From positions 1-64,000 of the forward strand of contig NZ_BDCG01000010.1 of assembly GCF_001613385.1 (NCBI RefSeq): 64,000 bases of DNA, written 5' to 3'. This document shows, one piece after another, positions 8,582 through 17,130 of the stretch (position 1 is its first letter; each line of letters starts with the position of its first letter). Position numbers and translations under genes: made by a program. Source of the DNA: Nocardia flavorosea NBRC 108225. Its GTDB lineage: Bacteria; Actinomycetota; Actinomycetes; Mycobacteriales; Mycobacteriaceae. The notes beneath the pieces are model-generated. The model was not told the origin of the DNA, made no database searches, and saw only the letters and a list, made by a program, of their open reading frames with translations.

Positions 8582-8598
8582 CTTGAACGTCGTTCAAG
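8582..8598 (-). promoter_or_regulatory. BioQ-like operator overlapping the bioY promoter
   Basis: CTTGAACG and CGTTCAAG form a perfect 17-bp palindrome around a single T. Its core TGAAC-GTC-GTTCA (8584-8596) fits the 13-bp palindrome TGAAC-N3-GTTAC bound by the TetR-type biotin regulator BioQ of corynebacteria and mycobacteria. On the minus strand a possible -10 hexamer TATCTT (8596-8601) overlaps the palindrome edge, so binding would block RNA polymerase. No bioQ gene lies in this window. Confidence 0.8.
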
Positions 8599-8602
8599 AT
8601 AG

Positions 8603-9184
8603 CAACGCGCCCGTCACCCACAGACGCGGGCCCGTCTCGGCGCCCGCTCGGCCGGCCGAACGACCGCCGGTTCGCGGACGGCACACCAGCCCGCGCACCG
8701 CGGACCGTGCTCGCTGTGCACGAGTCCGCCACTAGGCCTCCCGAACCGGTCGACGCACGCAGTAGCAGGGCACACCTATCAGGATCCAGCGTCGACGTCG
8801 CGCCCTCCGGCAGACGGGCGGGCGCCTGCACGGCGGGTGCCGGGCATATCCCGCCCGGCACGAAGTGGCGGCGGGTGCACGGCGGATCGCGACCGGCCGA
8901 CCGGACACGCGGCATCTGCGCCCTCGAGCGTTCCCGGACTCGCATACCCGGCTGCGCCGAACCGGCCAGTGACGCTGTGGGGCCATATCCGTCCCGTTCG
9001 TGCACAGGCAGCACCGCTCGCAATCCCCACGCTTCCGGACGCGTATCCGTGGTACCCGGACCCCGCGTGCACACTGGAAACCCGAGACACGCCGGATGCC
9101 GAGAGGTTCGGGCGTGGCAGACGGTGACACCGGGCCGGAACCGCACCCGCCGACGGGGTAACCGGCCGCCCGGCGCCGGAAAGG
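8603..9184. other. gene-free stretch between bioY and bisC
   Basis: About 580 bp of very GC-rich DNA between two divergent genes. Open frames on both strands are arginine- and proline-rich with no recognisable domain, so none was accepted. No second TGAAC/GTTCA site was found near bisC. The bisC promoter must lie at the right end, but no clear hexamers were seen. Confidence 0.5.
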
Positions 9185-9190
9185 ATGACG

Positions 9191-11524
9191 ATGACGCGGG
9201 CCCGACCCACCGCTACCCACTGGGGGAACTACCTCATCGGCACCGCCGCCGACGGAAAGCTCTCGGTGACACCGCACGGCGACGACCCACACCCCTCCCC
9301 CATCGGGCGGTCACTGGCGGCGCTGCACGATCCCGCCCACCGCATTGCCCGGCCGGCGATACGCCTCGGCTATTACCGAAACCGGGCCGCCGCCGACCCC
9401 GCCCTCCGCGGACAGGAACCCTTCGTCGAGGTCGACTGGGACGAGGCGCTCGATATCGCCGCCGACGCATTGCGCACAACCCGCGCGACCGGCGGTAACC
9501 GTGCCATCTACGGCGGTTCCTACGGGTGGGCCGGAGCCGGCCGGTTCCACCACGCCCAAGGGCAGGTCCACCGCTTCCTGCAACTTTTCGGCGGTTACAC
9601 CGCGTCGGTGGACACGTATTCGTTCGCGGCGGCCGAGGCGCTCATTCCCCACGTCCTGGGTATGAACGCCTACGTCGCCGCCCGGCAGGCCCCCAGTACC
9701 GAGGAAATCACCCGGCACTGCGCCCGCATCGTGTTCTTCGGTGGCGCCCCCCAACGCAACACCCAGGTCAACCCCGGTGGGATCGGGGCACATCCGGGCC
9801 CGGACCGGCCGGCTGCACTGCGCGGGGCCGGTATCGATATCGTCCATATCGGACCCGCTCGCGACGATTGCGACCCGGCCCTCGGTGCCCGCTGGATACC
9901 GTGCCGCCCGCACAGCGATACGGCGATCATGCTCGCCCTGTTGCACACTCTCATCACCGAAGACCTGCACGACCGAGCCTTCCTCGACCGCTACTGCACC
10001 GGTTTCGACCGGCTCGCCGAATACCTCACCGGCCGCAGCGACGGCGTACCCAAATCACCGGAATGGGCCGCGGAACTCGCCGAGGTCCCGGCAGCCGAGA
10101 TCCGTGCGCTGGCCCGGCTGATGGCACGCGAACGCTGCCTGATCGGATTGCCGTACGCGCTGCAGCGAGCCGAGCACGGTGAGCAGAGTTATTGGGCCGC
10201 TTGGGCGCTCGCGGCCGCGCTGGGCCATATCGGGCTGCCGGGCGGCGGGGTGCTCATGGGTACCGGGGTCGGGATGACCAATAATCTGCAGCGCCGCTAT
10301 CTGCCCTTCGAGATCGGTGCGCTGCCGCAGCCGGGAAACCCGGTCGCCGATATCGTTCCGGTCGCCCGGCTCACCGAGATGCTGGAACGCCCCGGCGGGA
10401 CGGTCGACTACAACGGACGGGTCCTCACCTATCCGCCGATCGACCTGATCTACTGGGCCGGCGGTAATCCGTTCCACCACCATCAGGATCTCAACCGGCT
10501 GCGGCGGGCCTGGTCACGGCCGCGCACAGTGATCGTCAACGAGATCAGCTGGACCGCGACCGCCCGGCTGGCCGATATCGTCCTGCCGACCACCGCGTCC
10601 GCGGAGCGGGAGGATTTCACCGGTGGACGCACCGATCACTGGTTGACGCCCATGCATCAGACCCTCGCACCGTACGGCCAGGCGCGCGACGACTACGCGA
10701 TCTTCACCGGTCTCGCCGAACGACTCGGTTTCGCGGAACAATTCACCGAAGGGCGTACCGCACGGCAATGGGTGGAGCAGCTGTGGCGTACCACCGTAGA
10801 CAATGCCGCGGCCGCCGGGATCCGATTACCCGGGTACGCGGATTTCCATGCCGGCGGGCCTCTCGATCTGCGGCCGCAGCTGCCCGAGTCCCGCCATGTT
10901 CTCGAACTGTTCCGCGACGATCCGCGGCGGAACCCGTTGCGGACCCCGTCGGGCCGGATCGAACTCTTCTCCCGGACCATCGCCGAATTCAGTTATCCGG
11001 ACTGCCCCGGCCATCCCGCATGGCTCCCGCCGCGGGAATGGCTCGGCGGCCCGGCGGCCCGGCGCTTTCCGCTACACCTGCTCTCCCACCAGCCCGCGAC
11101 CCGCCTGCACAGCCAGCTCGATCACGGCGCCACCAGCCGGGAAACCAAGGTCCGCGGTCGCGAGCCGCTGCGGATGAATCCCGCCGACGCCGCCGCGCGT
11201 GGCCTGCACGACGGGGATATCGCGCGGATCCACAACGATCGCGGCGCTCTGCTCGCGGGGGTCCGGATCAGCGATGCGCTACGGCCCGGCGTGGTGCATA
11301 TGGCGACCGGCGCCTGGTACGACCCACTGGACCCGGCCGACCCCGAATCGCTTGATGTACACGGCAATCCGAATACGGTCACCAACGATATCGGCACCAG
11401 TTCGCTGGCCCAGGGGTCCTCCGCCAACAGTTGTCTGGTGGAGGCCGAGCGCTACGACGGCGAACTCCCGCCGCTGTCGGCCGGCACACCACCACCGCTG
11501 GTGGACGCCGGCTCGATCCGATGA
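9191..11524 (+). CDS. bisC: BisC-type molybdopterin oxidoreductase, probable biotin sulfoxide reductase
   Basis: 777 residues aligning by eye with E. coli BisC along its length. THWGNYL is at the N-terminus; GSYGW and GGYT follow; TYS supplies the Ser expected to ligate molybdenum; then WAGGNPFHHHQDLNRL, TARLADIVLPTT, GHPAWL, and the C-terminal molydopterin-dinucleotide domain with HQPATRLHSQL. There is no Tat signal and no N-terminal iron-sulfur Cys motif, as in cytoplasmic BisC. It would reduce d-biotin d-sulfoxide or methionine sulfoxide. Of two in-frame ATGs (9185 and 9191) the second has AAGGA at proper spacing. Its position divergent from the bioY operon supports a role in biotin salvage, an inference. 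Confidence 0.85.
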   Translation: MTRARPTATHWGNYLIGTAADGKLSVTPHGDDPHPSPIGRSLAALHDPAHRIARPAIRLGYYRNRAAADPALRGQEPFVEVDWDEALDIAADALRTTRATGGNRAIYGGSYGWAGAGRFHHAQGQVHRFLQLFGGYTASVDTYSFAAAEALIPHVLGMNAYVAARQAPSTEEITRHCARIVFFGGAPQRNTQVNPGGIGAHPGPDRPAALRGAGIDIVHIGPARDDCDPALGARWIPCRPHSDTAIMLALLHTLITEDLHDRAFLDRYCTGFDRLAEYLTGRSDGVPKSPEWAAELAEVPAAEIRALARLMARERCLIGLPYALQRAEHGEQSYWAAWALAAALGHIGLPGGGVLMGTGVGMTNNLQRRYLPFEIGALPQPGNPVADIVPVARLTEMLERPGGTVDYNGRVLTYPPIDLIYWAGGNPFHHHQDLNRLRRAWSRPRTVIVNEISWTATARLADIVLPTTASAEREDFTGGRTDHWLTPMHQTLAPYGQARDDYAIFTGLAERLGFAEQFTEGRTARQWVEQLWRTTVDNAAAAGIRLPGYADFHAGGPLDLRPQLPESRHVLELFRDDPRRNPLRTPSGRIELFSRTIAEFSYPDCPGHPAWLPPREWLGGPAARRFPLHLLSHQPATRLHSQLDHGATSRETKVRGREPLRMNPADAAARGLHDGDIARIHNDRGALLAGVRISDALRPGVVHMATGAWYDPLDPADPESLDVHGNPNTVTNDIGTSSLAQGSSANSCLVEAERYDGELPPLSAGTPPPLVDAGSIR

Positions 11525-11571
11525 TCGCCCGCCGGCGCCCGCTTCCGGCCCTCACGACGCCGTGCAGCGGC

Positions 11572-12927
11572 CTACTCGCGAACGAACTCCGCAGTCAGAT
11601 CACGCCCGCGGGTTTCGGCCATACGCCAGATCGCCGTGGCCGTGACGAGCGCAGTGACGCCGATGATCGCACTGAGCGGCAGACTGGAGCCACCCGTCGA
11701 GGCGACGAAACTGCTCGCGATCAGCGGACCGAATCCGGCCCCGATCAGGCTGGCCATCTGATAGCCCAGCGATACCCCGGTGTATCGCATCTCGGTACCG
11801 AACATCTCCGCCAGCAGTGGCGCCAGCGGTGCGTACATGAGGTTCTGCACCACCTGTGCGATCAACAGGCCGACGGTCAGCCAGAGTACCGACCCGGTGT
11901 TCACCAGCGCATACAACGGGAGCGCGAAAACCACGGCGCCGACGGCGCCGGCCATGGTGACGGTCCGGCGCCCCAGCCGGTCCGACAACGCGGAGAACAG
12001 CGGAATACAGACCAGCGATACCACCGACATCGCGACCAGCGTGCGCATCACCTCGGATTCGTCGTATCCGGTATCGGTGGCGTAGGCAATGATGTGCGAG
12101 GTGGTGAGCGCGGTGAGTGCGAACGGCCCGATTCCGGCGGCGCACGCCAAGAGGAGCGGGCGCGGATTACGCAGCAGCTGTACCAGCGGTGTTGCGGCTT
12201 TCGGTTCGGACTCGGCTTCGGCCTGTTCCAGGGCCTCCCGGAAGACCGGGCTCTCCACCACACCCAGGCGCACATACAGGCCGACGGCCACCAGCAGTCC
12301 ACTGAGCAGGAAGGGCAGGCGCCAGCCCCAGGAGTACAGGCTCTCGTCCGGAAGCATGGTCACCACCATGACCACCACGGTGGAGAGCAGGAAGCCGATC
12401 GGAGAGCCGAGTTGCATGATTCCGGCCCATTTACCGCGGCGATCCTTGTCGGCGTGCTCGATCACCATGAGTGCCGCCCCGCCCCATTCGCCGCCGATCG
12501 CGATGCCCTGGATGAGGCGGAGCGCGACCAGCAGAATCGGAGCCAGCACACCGATCGTCGCGTAATCCGGGAGCAGGCCGATGACGAAGCTGGCGCCGCC
12601 CATCATCACCATCGTCACGATCAGCATCGATTTCCGCCCGAGTCGATCACCGAAATGACCGAACAGGATCCCGCCGATGGGCCGGGCCGCGTAACCGGCG
12701 GCGAGCGTGCCGAAGGCGGCGATGGTGGAGGCGGCCGAGTTCGACGACGGGAAGAACAGCTTGCCGAAGACCAGCGCGGCCATGGTGCTGTACAGAAGGA
12801 AGTCGTAGTACTCGAGGACGGTGCCCAGCAGGCTCGACAGCGCAACTTTACGCAACTGGGTGTTGTCACCGGGTGTATCTGCCCCCGACGGGGTTTCGGC
12901 TCGCGGCGGTTGTTTCTCTGTGTACAT
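11572..12927 (-). CDS. MFS metabolite/H+ symporter (ShiA/ProP-like)
   Basis: 451 residues with about 12 membrane segments. The YYDF stretch in helix 1, the GHFGDRLGRKSML loop between helices 2 and 3, and RLIQGIAIGGEWGGA in helix 4 place it in the metabolite:H+ symporter branch of the major facilitator superfamily (shikimate, proline/betaine, dicarboxylate or aromatic acid carriers). The start ATG has GGAG five bases upstream. It ends 47 bp from the convergent bisC and lies downstream of two oxidoreductase genes on the same strand, suggesting import of their substrate. The actual substrate cannot be read from sequence. Confidence 0.88.
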   Translation of the reverse strand: MYTEKQPPRAETPSGADTPGDNTQLRKVALSSLLGTVLEYYDFLLYSTMAALVFGKLFFPSSNSAASTIAAFGTLAAGYAARPIGGILFGHFGDRLGRKSMLIVTMVMMGGASFVIGLLPDYATIGVLAPILLVALRLIQGIAIGGEWGGAALMVIEHADKDRRGKWAGIMQLGSPIGFLLSTVVVMVVTMLPDESLYSWGWRLPFLLSGLLVAVGLYVRLGVVESPVFREALEQAEAESEPKAATPLVQLLRNPRPLLLACAAGIGPFALTALTTSHIIAYATDTGYDESEVMRTLVAMSVVSLVCIPLFSALSDRLGRRTVTMAGAVGAVVFALPLYALVNTGSVLWLTVGLLIAQVVQNLMYAPLAPLLAEMFGTEMRYTGVSLGYQMASLIGAGFGPLIASSFVASTGGSSLPLSAIIGVTALVTATAIWRMAETRGRDLTAEFVRE

Positions 12928-13016
12928 GGGGGCTCCAGCGTCGGTGATCAAGCCTGGGCGCCGCCCTGGCTACGGCGAAGATCTCGCCGTAGCCAGGCGC
13001 GCGGACATCGGATGGT

Positions 13017-13931
13017 TCAGTGCGCGGCCGTGACCACGTCGATGAGTGCTGCGACGGCGCGAGCGCAGTCGTTGCGGTCGTAACCCAGCCGCTGCACCAC
13101 GCCGGCATCGGGCTCGTATGCCAATGTGTTGCCGCGACCTTGGACGATGGCGGCGTCCGGCAGCAGCGGATGCTGTTCATCGCGTTCGGTGATTTCCCGC
13201 GCGCCGCCGGCCGCGTCGACCATCATCTGGAAGAACTGCCGGTACGAGAGGTTCTGGTCGCCGATGAGATACGCCGCACCGGACTCCCCGTCGCGCAGGG
13301 CACCGCGGATCGCCTGGGCCAGCGCGCCGGCGGACATGTAGTTGGTACCGCCTGCCGGGGCGAAATCGGGGATATCGGGCTCGTTTCCGGCCGCCCACGA
13401 GACCATCCGCCGATAGCGGCGGGCCGAGGCACCGGAGACCGCCCCGATGATCGAGGGCGGATTCAGCGTGCACACGTTGAACGATTCGTCCGCGAGGGCG
13501 CGAGCCCCCTCGTCGGCCGCCTTCCGGGCCGCGATATACGGGTTGTCGTCCGCGAGGTCCGGTCGCAGCTGGTGGTAGTAGCTGCCGACCTGGACGAAAC
13601 GGCCCACACCGGCCTGTTTGGCGAGTTCGGCGAACCGCGGCACGCCAACGATCTGGGTATCCGTCCAGAACTGCCCAGGGTCGTCGCCGGCTTTCTTGTG
13701 CCGTACATCCTGGCCGGCGCAGAAGACGATGCCGTCGAACCGCGACAGCTGTTCCCGGCTGAAGGTGGGAACGGTGTAATCGCCTGTCAGCAACGGAAAG
13801 CCGGTGACCGGCGAGTTCTCGGGGATCGCCCCACGCGCCGCAACGGTGACATCGTCGCCGTGTTCGCGCAGGTGCAGCGCGGCGTGCGCGCCGATCATGC
13901 CGGTGCCGCCGATGATCAGAATTTTCATCAC
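13017..13931 (-). CDS. NAD(P)-dependent epimerase/dehydratase family protein
   Basis: 304 residues beginning with the Rossmann nucleotide loop LIIGGTGMIGAHAA. It is an extended short-chain dehydrogenase (NAD-dependent epimerase family, NmrA-like breadth). A typical YxxxK pair is not evident; VQVGSYYHQL and NPYIAARKAADEG occupy that region. Two adjacent ATGs (13931 and 13928) are possible starts. It lies 24 bp downstream of the SDR gene and upstream of the MFS gene, so the three probably form one transcript controlled by the divergent IclR regulator. The reaction is unknown. Confidence 0.8.
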   Translation of the reverse strand: MMKILIIGGTGMIGAHAALHLREHGDDVTVAARGAIPENSPVTGFPLLTGDYTVPTFSREQLSRFDGIVFCAGQDVRHKKAGDDPGQFWTDTQIVGVPRFAELAKQAGVGRFVQVGSYYHQLRPDLADDNPYIAARKAADEGARALADESFNVCTLNPPSIIGAVSGASARRYRRMVSWAAGNEPDIPDFAPAGGTNYMSAGALAQAIRGALRDGESGAAYLIGDQNLSYRQFFQMMVDAAGGAREITERDEQHPLLPDAAIVQGRGNTLAYEPDAGVVQRLGYDRNDCARAVAALIDVVTAAH

Positions 13932-13955
13932 AGAGAGAACTTTCGGTGCGTCGGG

Positions 13956-14771
13956 TCAGGGGTTGCGGGGACGGTTGGTCCAGCCGCCGGAGTGGCGCGG
14001 CACCCAGCCACCGGCGGCGTGGGTTCCGCCGTCGACATGGATGGTGCCGCCGGTGACGAAACGAGAAAGGTCGGAGGCGAGGAACAGCGCCACACCGGCC
14101 ACATCGTCGGGCTGTCCGGGACCGCCGAGCGGCGACCAGGTCGGCCACAGGTGCTGGTCCTCCTCGGGAACGAGTGCGGCGTAGGGCACCTGGACCGATT
14201 CGATGAGGTCCGGGGCGATGGCGTTGACGCGGATACCGGCGGGGCCGGTCTCCGCGGCAAGTGAGCGGGTGAATCCGGTCAGTGCGGCCTTGTACCCCGA
14301 ATACACTGCGTGGCCGGGGATCGCACGATGGGCTTCGACCGTGGTGAGGTTGATGATGGAACCGATGCCGCGCTCGGTCATCCCGGGGAGCAGCGCATGG
14401 GTCAGGCGCAGGACGTGCCCGAAATTGATGTCGTGCAGTTCGTCCCATAACGCCGGCGCGTTGGTGGCGAAGGTATGTGGCGGCTGCACATAGTGGCCGA
14501 CGTTGTTGACGAGTACGTCGGGCCGGTGCTCGACGATTCCGGGCGGACACGGCGATACCCGCACATCCCATTCCACCTGCGTTATCGAGCCGCCGGCGGC
14601 GGGATCGAATTCGACCGAACCGATCGGCTCGATATCGGCGACCAGGACATCGGCACCGTGCGCCGCGAATGCCCGCGCGACGGCGGCGCCGATACCGGCG
14701 GTACCGCCGGTGACCACGGCCCGCCGGCCCGCGAGCAGCGCACCGGGGGTGAATGAGCAGAGTTCGGTCAT
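13956..14771 (-). CDS. SDR family oxidoreductase
   Basis: 271 residues of a classical short-chain dehydrogenase: cofactor loop TGGTAGIG, NNVGH in place of NNAG, YSGYK for the catalytic Tyr-Lys pair, and the C-terminal FVTGGTIHVDGG. The residue 13 before the Tyr, normally the catalytic Ser, is a Thr here. It would reduce or oxidise a carbonyl/alcohol with NAD(P)H. An upstream extension to 14795 adds eight residues without support; ATG 14771 was preferred although its ribosome site is weak. First gene of the putative IclR-controlled set. Confidence 0.85.
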   Translation of the reverse strand: MTELCSFTPGALLAGRRAVVTGGTAGIGAAVARAFAAHGADVLVADIEPIGSVEFDPAAGGSITQVEWDVRVSPCPPGIVEHRPDVLVNNVGHYVQPPHTFATNAPALWDELHDINFGHVLRLTHALLPGMTERGIGSIINLTTVEAHRAIPGHAVYSGYKAALTGFTRSLAAETGPAGIRVNAIAPDLIESVQVPYAALVPEEDQHLWPTWSPLGGPGQPDDVAGVALFLASDLSRFVTGGTIHVDGGTHAAGGWVPRHSGGWTNRPRNP

Positions 14772-14813
14772 CCACGGATTACAACCCGCCGGCATCGCAC
14801 CCGACAGCGGAGT

Positions 14814-14828
14814 TTCCGGACAGTGGAA
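14814..14828. promoter_or_regulatory. possible IclR operator between divergent SDR and iclR-type genes
   Basis: TTCC (14814-14817) and GGAA (14825-14828) form a short inverted repeat in the 163-bp divergent spacer. IclR proteins often bind TTCC/GGAA-type palindromes that control both neighbours. The match is short and may be chance. Confidence 0.25.
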
Positions 14829-14934
14829 GTATTCGTCCCCCGCCGGCCGCGGCGCGTTCTATGGTGCGAGGGGCGATGCGACACCCTGACGTGGTGTTAT
14901 CCCGCCGCATCGGCCGAGCGAGGAAGGAGACCGG

Positions 14935-15687
14935 ATGCGATCGCAGAACACCCGCGAGACCCCGACCGGAGTCATGCAGCGCGCGGCCTCGATCCTCGAT
15001 GTGCTCGACGGTGCCGAACCCATGAACCTGTCGCAGATCGTCGCGGCCACCGGGCTACCGCTGTCGTCGGCGCATCGCGCGTTGGAACAGCTGGTCGGGT
15101 TGCGCTGGGTGCACCGGCACGGCAAGAAATACCAGCTGGGTATGCGCATCATCGAGCTCGGTTCGGCCGCTTCTCAGCAGAATGCGCTGCGCCGGGCCGC
15201 GCTACCCAGCCTGCATTGGTTGCACCGGGTAACCGGCTGCATCGTGCACCTGGGCGTCCTCGACGGCGACGAGGTGGTCTATCTGGAAAAGGTCGGCGGA
15301 GAACTCGTGGCCGGTATCCGATCGCGTGTCGGCAGCCGGATGCGCGCGGAGACCTCGGCGATCGGCAAAGCGCTGCTCGCCCTCGACCGGCCTGCCCATA
15401 CCGGCTCGCCGGATATCGACCGGGCCCGGGAACTGCGCGTGGTCTACGAGCACGAGCGGTGCATGAAAGGTTTCAGCTGTGTGGCGGCCCCGATCGGGAC
15501 GATGGGCCACGGGGAGCCCGCCGCGGTCTCGGTTTTCGGTTCGGTCGCCAAGATCCGCGCGGACCAGCGGATACACCTGTCGGTGCAGACCGCGGCCGCC
15601 GAAATCGGGCGGCGGCTCGATCTGCCCCGATCCGGTACGGCTCAGCAGCGCCCTGCCCGATCCCGGCAGAGCCGATTGGGTGCCTAG
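14935..15687 (+). CDS. IclR family transcriptional regulator
   Basis: 250 residues. The N-terminal winged helix (about 14-75: ASILDVLDG, NLSQIVAATGLPLSSAHRAL) is followed by the IclR effector domain (HRVTGCIVHLGVLDGDEVVYL, SAIGKALLA, FSCVAAPIG). Such proteins usually control an adjacent catabolic gene set in response to a small organic acid. The start ATG has GGAAGGAG six bases upstream. It is divergent from the SDR-epimerase-MFS genes, which are its likely targets. Confidence 0.92.
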   Translation: MRSQNTRETPTGVMQRAASILDVLDGAEPMNLSQIVAATGLPLSSAHRALEQLVGLRWVHRHGKKYQLGMRIIELGSAASQQNALRRAALPSLHWLHRVTGCIVHLGVLDGDEVVYLEKVGGELVAGIRSRVGSRMRAETSAIGKALLALDRPAHTGSPDIDRARELRVVYEHERCMKGFSCVAAPIGTMGHGEPAAVSVFGSVAKIRADQRIHLSVQTAAAEIGRRLDLPRSGTAQQRPARSRQSRLGA

Positions 15688-15837
15688 CAGGTACTCCGCG
15701 CTATCGCTGTCGGAGCTCCGGCAGCGCCTCCCACGCTGAATACGAGCCGCCACTCGGCCGGCCGCCTGCTGAACCCGGGCAGGCCGGCCACCTCTTTCTT
15801 GGCATTCCCCGCCGGTAACGGTCGACGGCCACATCGT

Positions 15838-16068
15838 CACCTCAGTGGCCACCCCGGAGCCGTGCGTAGCCTCGTAGGCGCGGTCGGTGTCGCGGCGATC
15901 GTGCCGGACGACGGATTCGAGGGTATCGACACAGATATCGCTGCGTTCCTCGGTGAGCGGCCGGCCCGCTACACAATTCTCGAGCGGTATATCTGCCTGC
16001 CGGAAATACCCCCGCCATGCCACGGGCAAATTCTCGAACACGAGCTGCGGGCGCCGGTTCGCCGACTG
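15838..16068 (+). pseudogene. decayed C-terminal fragment of an AMP-forming acyl-CoA ligase
   Basis: In one plus-strand frame the translation reads VGVAAIVPDDGFEG, then DIAAFLGERPARY, LPEIP and HGQILEHELR. This is the order of a ligase C-terminal subdomain (V-A-VVP, AF-RERLARYKVP, LPE-P, TGKIL-ELR), but the A10 lysine is Gln and nothing of the adenylating core is present upstream. It appears to be a remnant of a deleted gene lying in the 400-bp gap between the iclR-type gene and the carboxypeptidase gene. The resemblance was judged by eye. Confidence 0.55.
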
Positions 16069-16089
16069 CGGGACAGCGGGTTCCCATGG

Positions 16090-17001
16090 TCAGCCGGCGG
16101 GCAGCGAGCTGAGGATCGGGACGAAACCCCAGTCCATGATGCGCCGGGCGTCCGCCGTCGCGGCGTCCAGGTCGTGCGGTGAACTGTTCAGGACCACGCC
16201 GATCAACCGCTGGCCGCCGCGGGTCGCCTCGAACAGCAAACAGGTCCCGGCGGCGTTCGTGGATCCGGTCTTGATACCGGCGGTGCCCGGATACTCCTGG
16301 AGCAGCCCGTTGGTGTTCTCCCAGACATGATGCCGATTCGCAGGCCCGGCCGGCTGGTGCTGGACCGGTGTGCCGACGATCTGCCGGAACACCGGATTCG
16401 CCATCGCGTGCCGGCCCAGCCGCACCAGCTCCGCGGGCGTCGAGTACGTGGCGAAATCGTCGGGGACGGGCAGGCCGCTGGGGTCGCTGAAATGCGTATT
16501 CGGCATACCCAGCCGGTGCGCGGTGGCATTCATCTTGGCGACGAAAGCGTCCCGGCCGGGGCCGAATGCTTCGGCGAGGGCGTACGAGGCGTCGCAACCG
16601 GACGGCAGCATCATCGCGTACAGCAGCTGCCGCGCTGTGAGTACTTCACCCGGTACCAGGCCCGCGGTACTGCCCCCGTGGGCGGCGGCGGAGTCGACGG
16701 CCGCCTGCGACACCGTGATCGGTCGTTCGAGATCACCCGATTCGAGTACGACCACCGCCGTCATCACTTTGGTGAGGCTGGCGATCGGCAGCCGGGTGTC
16801 GGGCTGCCGCGACCATACGATCAATCCGGTATGGGCCTCCGCCAGCGCCGCCGCGGGCGCCTGTACGTCCTCCGGCTGGAGAGTCAGCGGAAACGGAAGC
16901 TGAGCCGAGCCGCCCGGAACCGGGGCGGCCGCGACGGTAGGCGCGAAGACGACGAGCACTCCGGCAAGGACCGCCGGCAGCACACGGGTATAGGTTCGCA
17001 T
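16090..17001 (-). CDS. dacB: secreted D-alanyl-D-alanine carboxypeptidase (penicillin-binding protein 5/DacB type)
   Basis: 303 residues with an N-terminal signal sequence (TRVLPAVLAGVLVVFAPTVAAA). The penicillin-binding motifs are in order: S75-L-T-K78 with the acylated serine, S134-G-C136 where most relatives have SxN, and K244-T-G246. It trims the terminal D-Ala of peptidoglycan stem peptides outside the membrane. The Asn-to-Cys change in the second motif is also seen in some actinobacterial members and is probably tolerated. ATG 17001 was chosen because it directly precedes the signal peptide; the ribosome site is weak. It is divergent from the alarmone synthetase, with a 129-bp shared upstream region. 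Confidence 0.88.
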   Translation of the reverse strand: MRTYTRVLPAVLAGVLVVFAPTVAAAPVPGGSAQLPFPLTLQPEDVQAPAAALAEAHTGLIVWSRQPDTRLPIASLTKVMTAVVVLESGDLERPITVSQAAVDSAAAHGGSTAGLVPGEVLTARQLLYAMMLPSGCDASYALAEAFGPGRDAFVAKMNATAHRLGMPNTHFSDPSGLPVPDDFATYSTPAELVRLGRHAMANPVFRQIVGTPVQHQPAGPANRHHVWENTNGLLQEYPGTAGIKTGSTNAAGTCLLFEATRGGQRLIGVVLNSSPHDLDAATADARRIMDWGFVPILSSLPAG

Positions 17002-17130
17002 CGCCACATTCTGTCGCCTGACCTGGTCCAACGGTGGGATATCCGGCCCGAGGCGTCGCCGCGGTGCGGTATGACCGGAATCATGGTGGATATCACTCGA
17101 TGTGGCGGGGAAATCGCTGGTGAAGGCACA

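Noticed and set aside
11431..13083. 550-residue plus-strand open frame running from the end of bisC through the MFS gene
   Set aside because: Overlaps two confident genes and has a shadow-frame composition.
16327..17130. 268-residue N-terminal extension of the alarmone synthetase
   Set aside because: It is antisense to the carboxypeptidase gene; a good ribosome site and ATG at 17131 begin the conserved domain.
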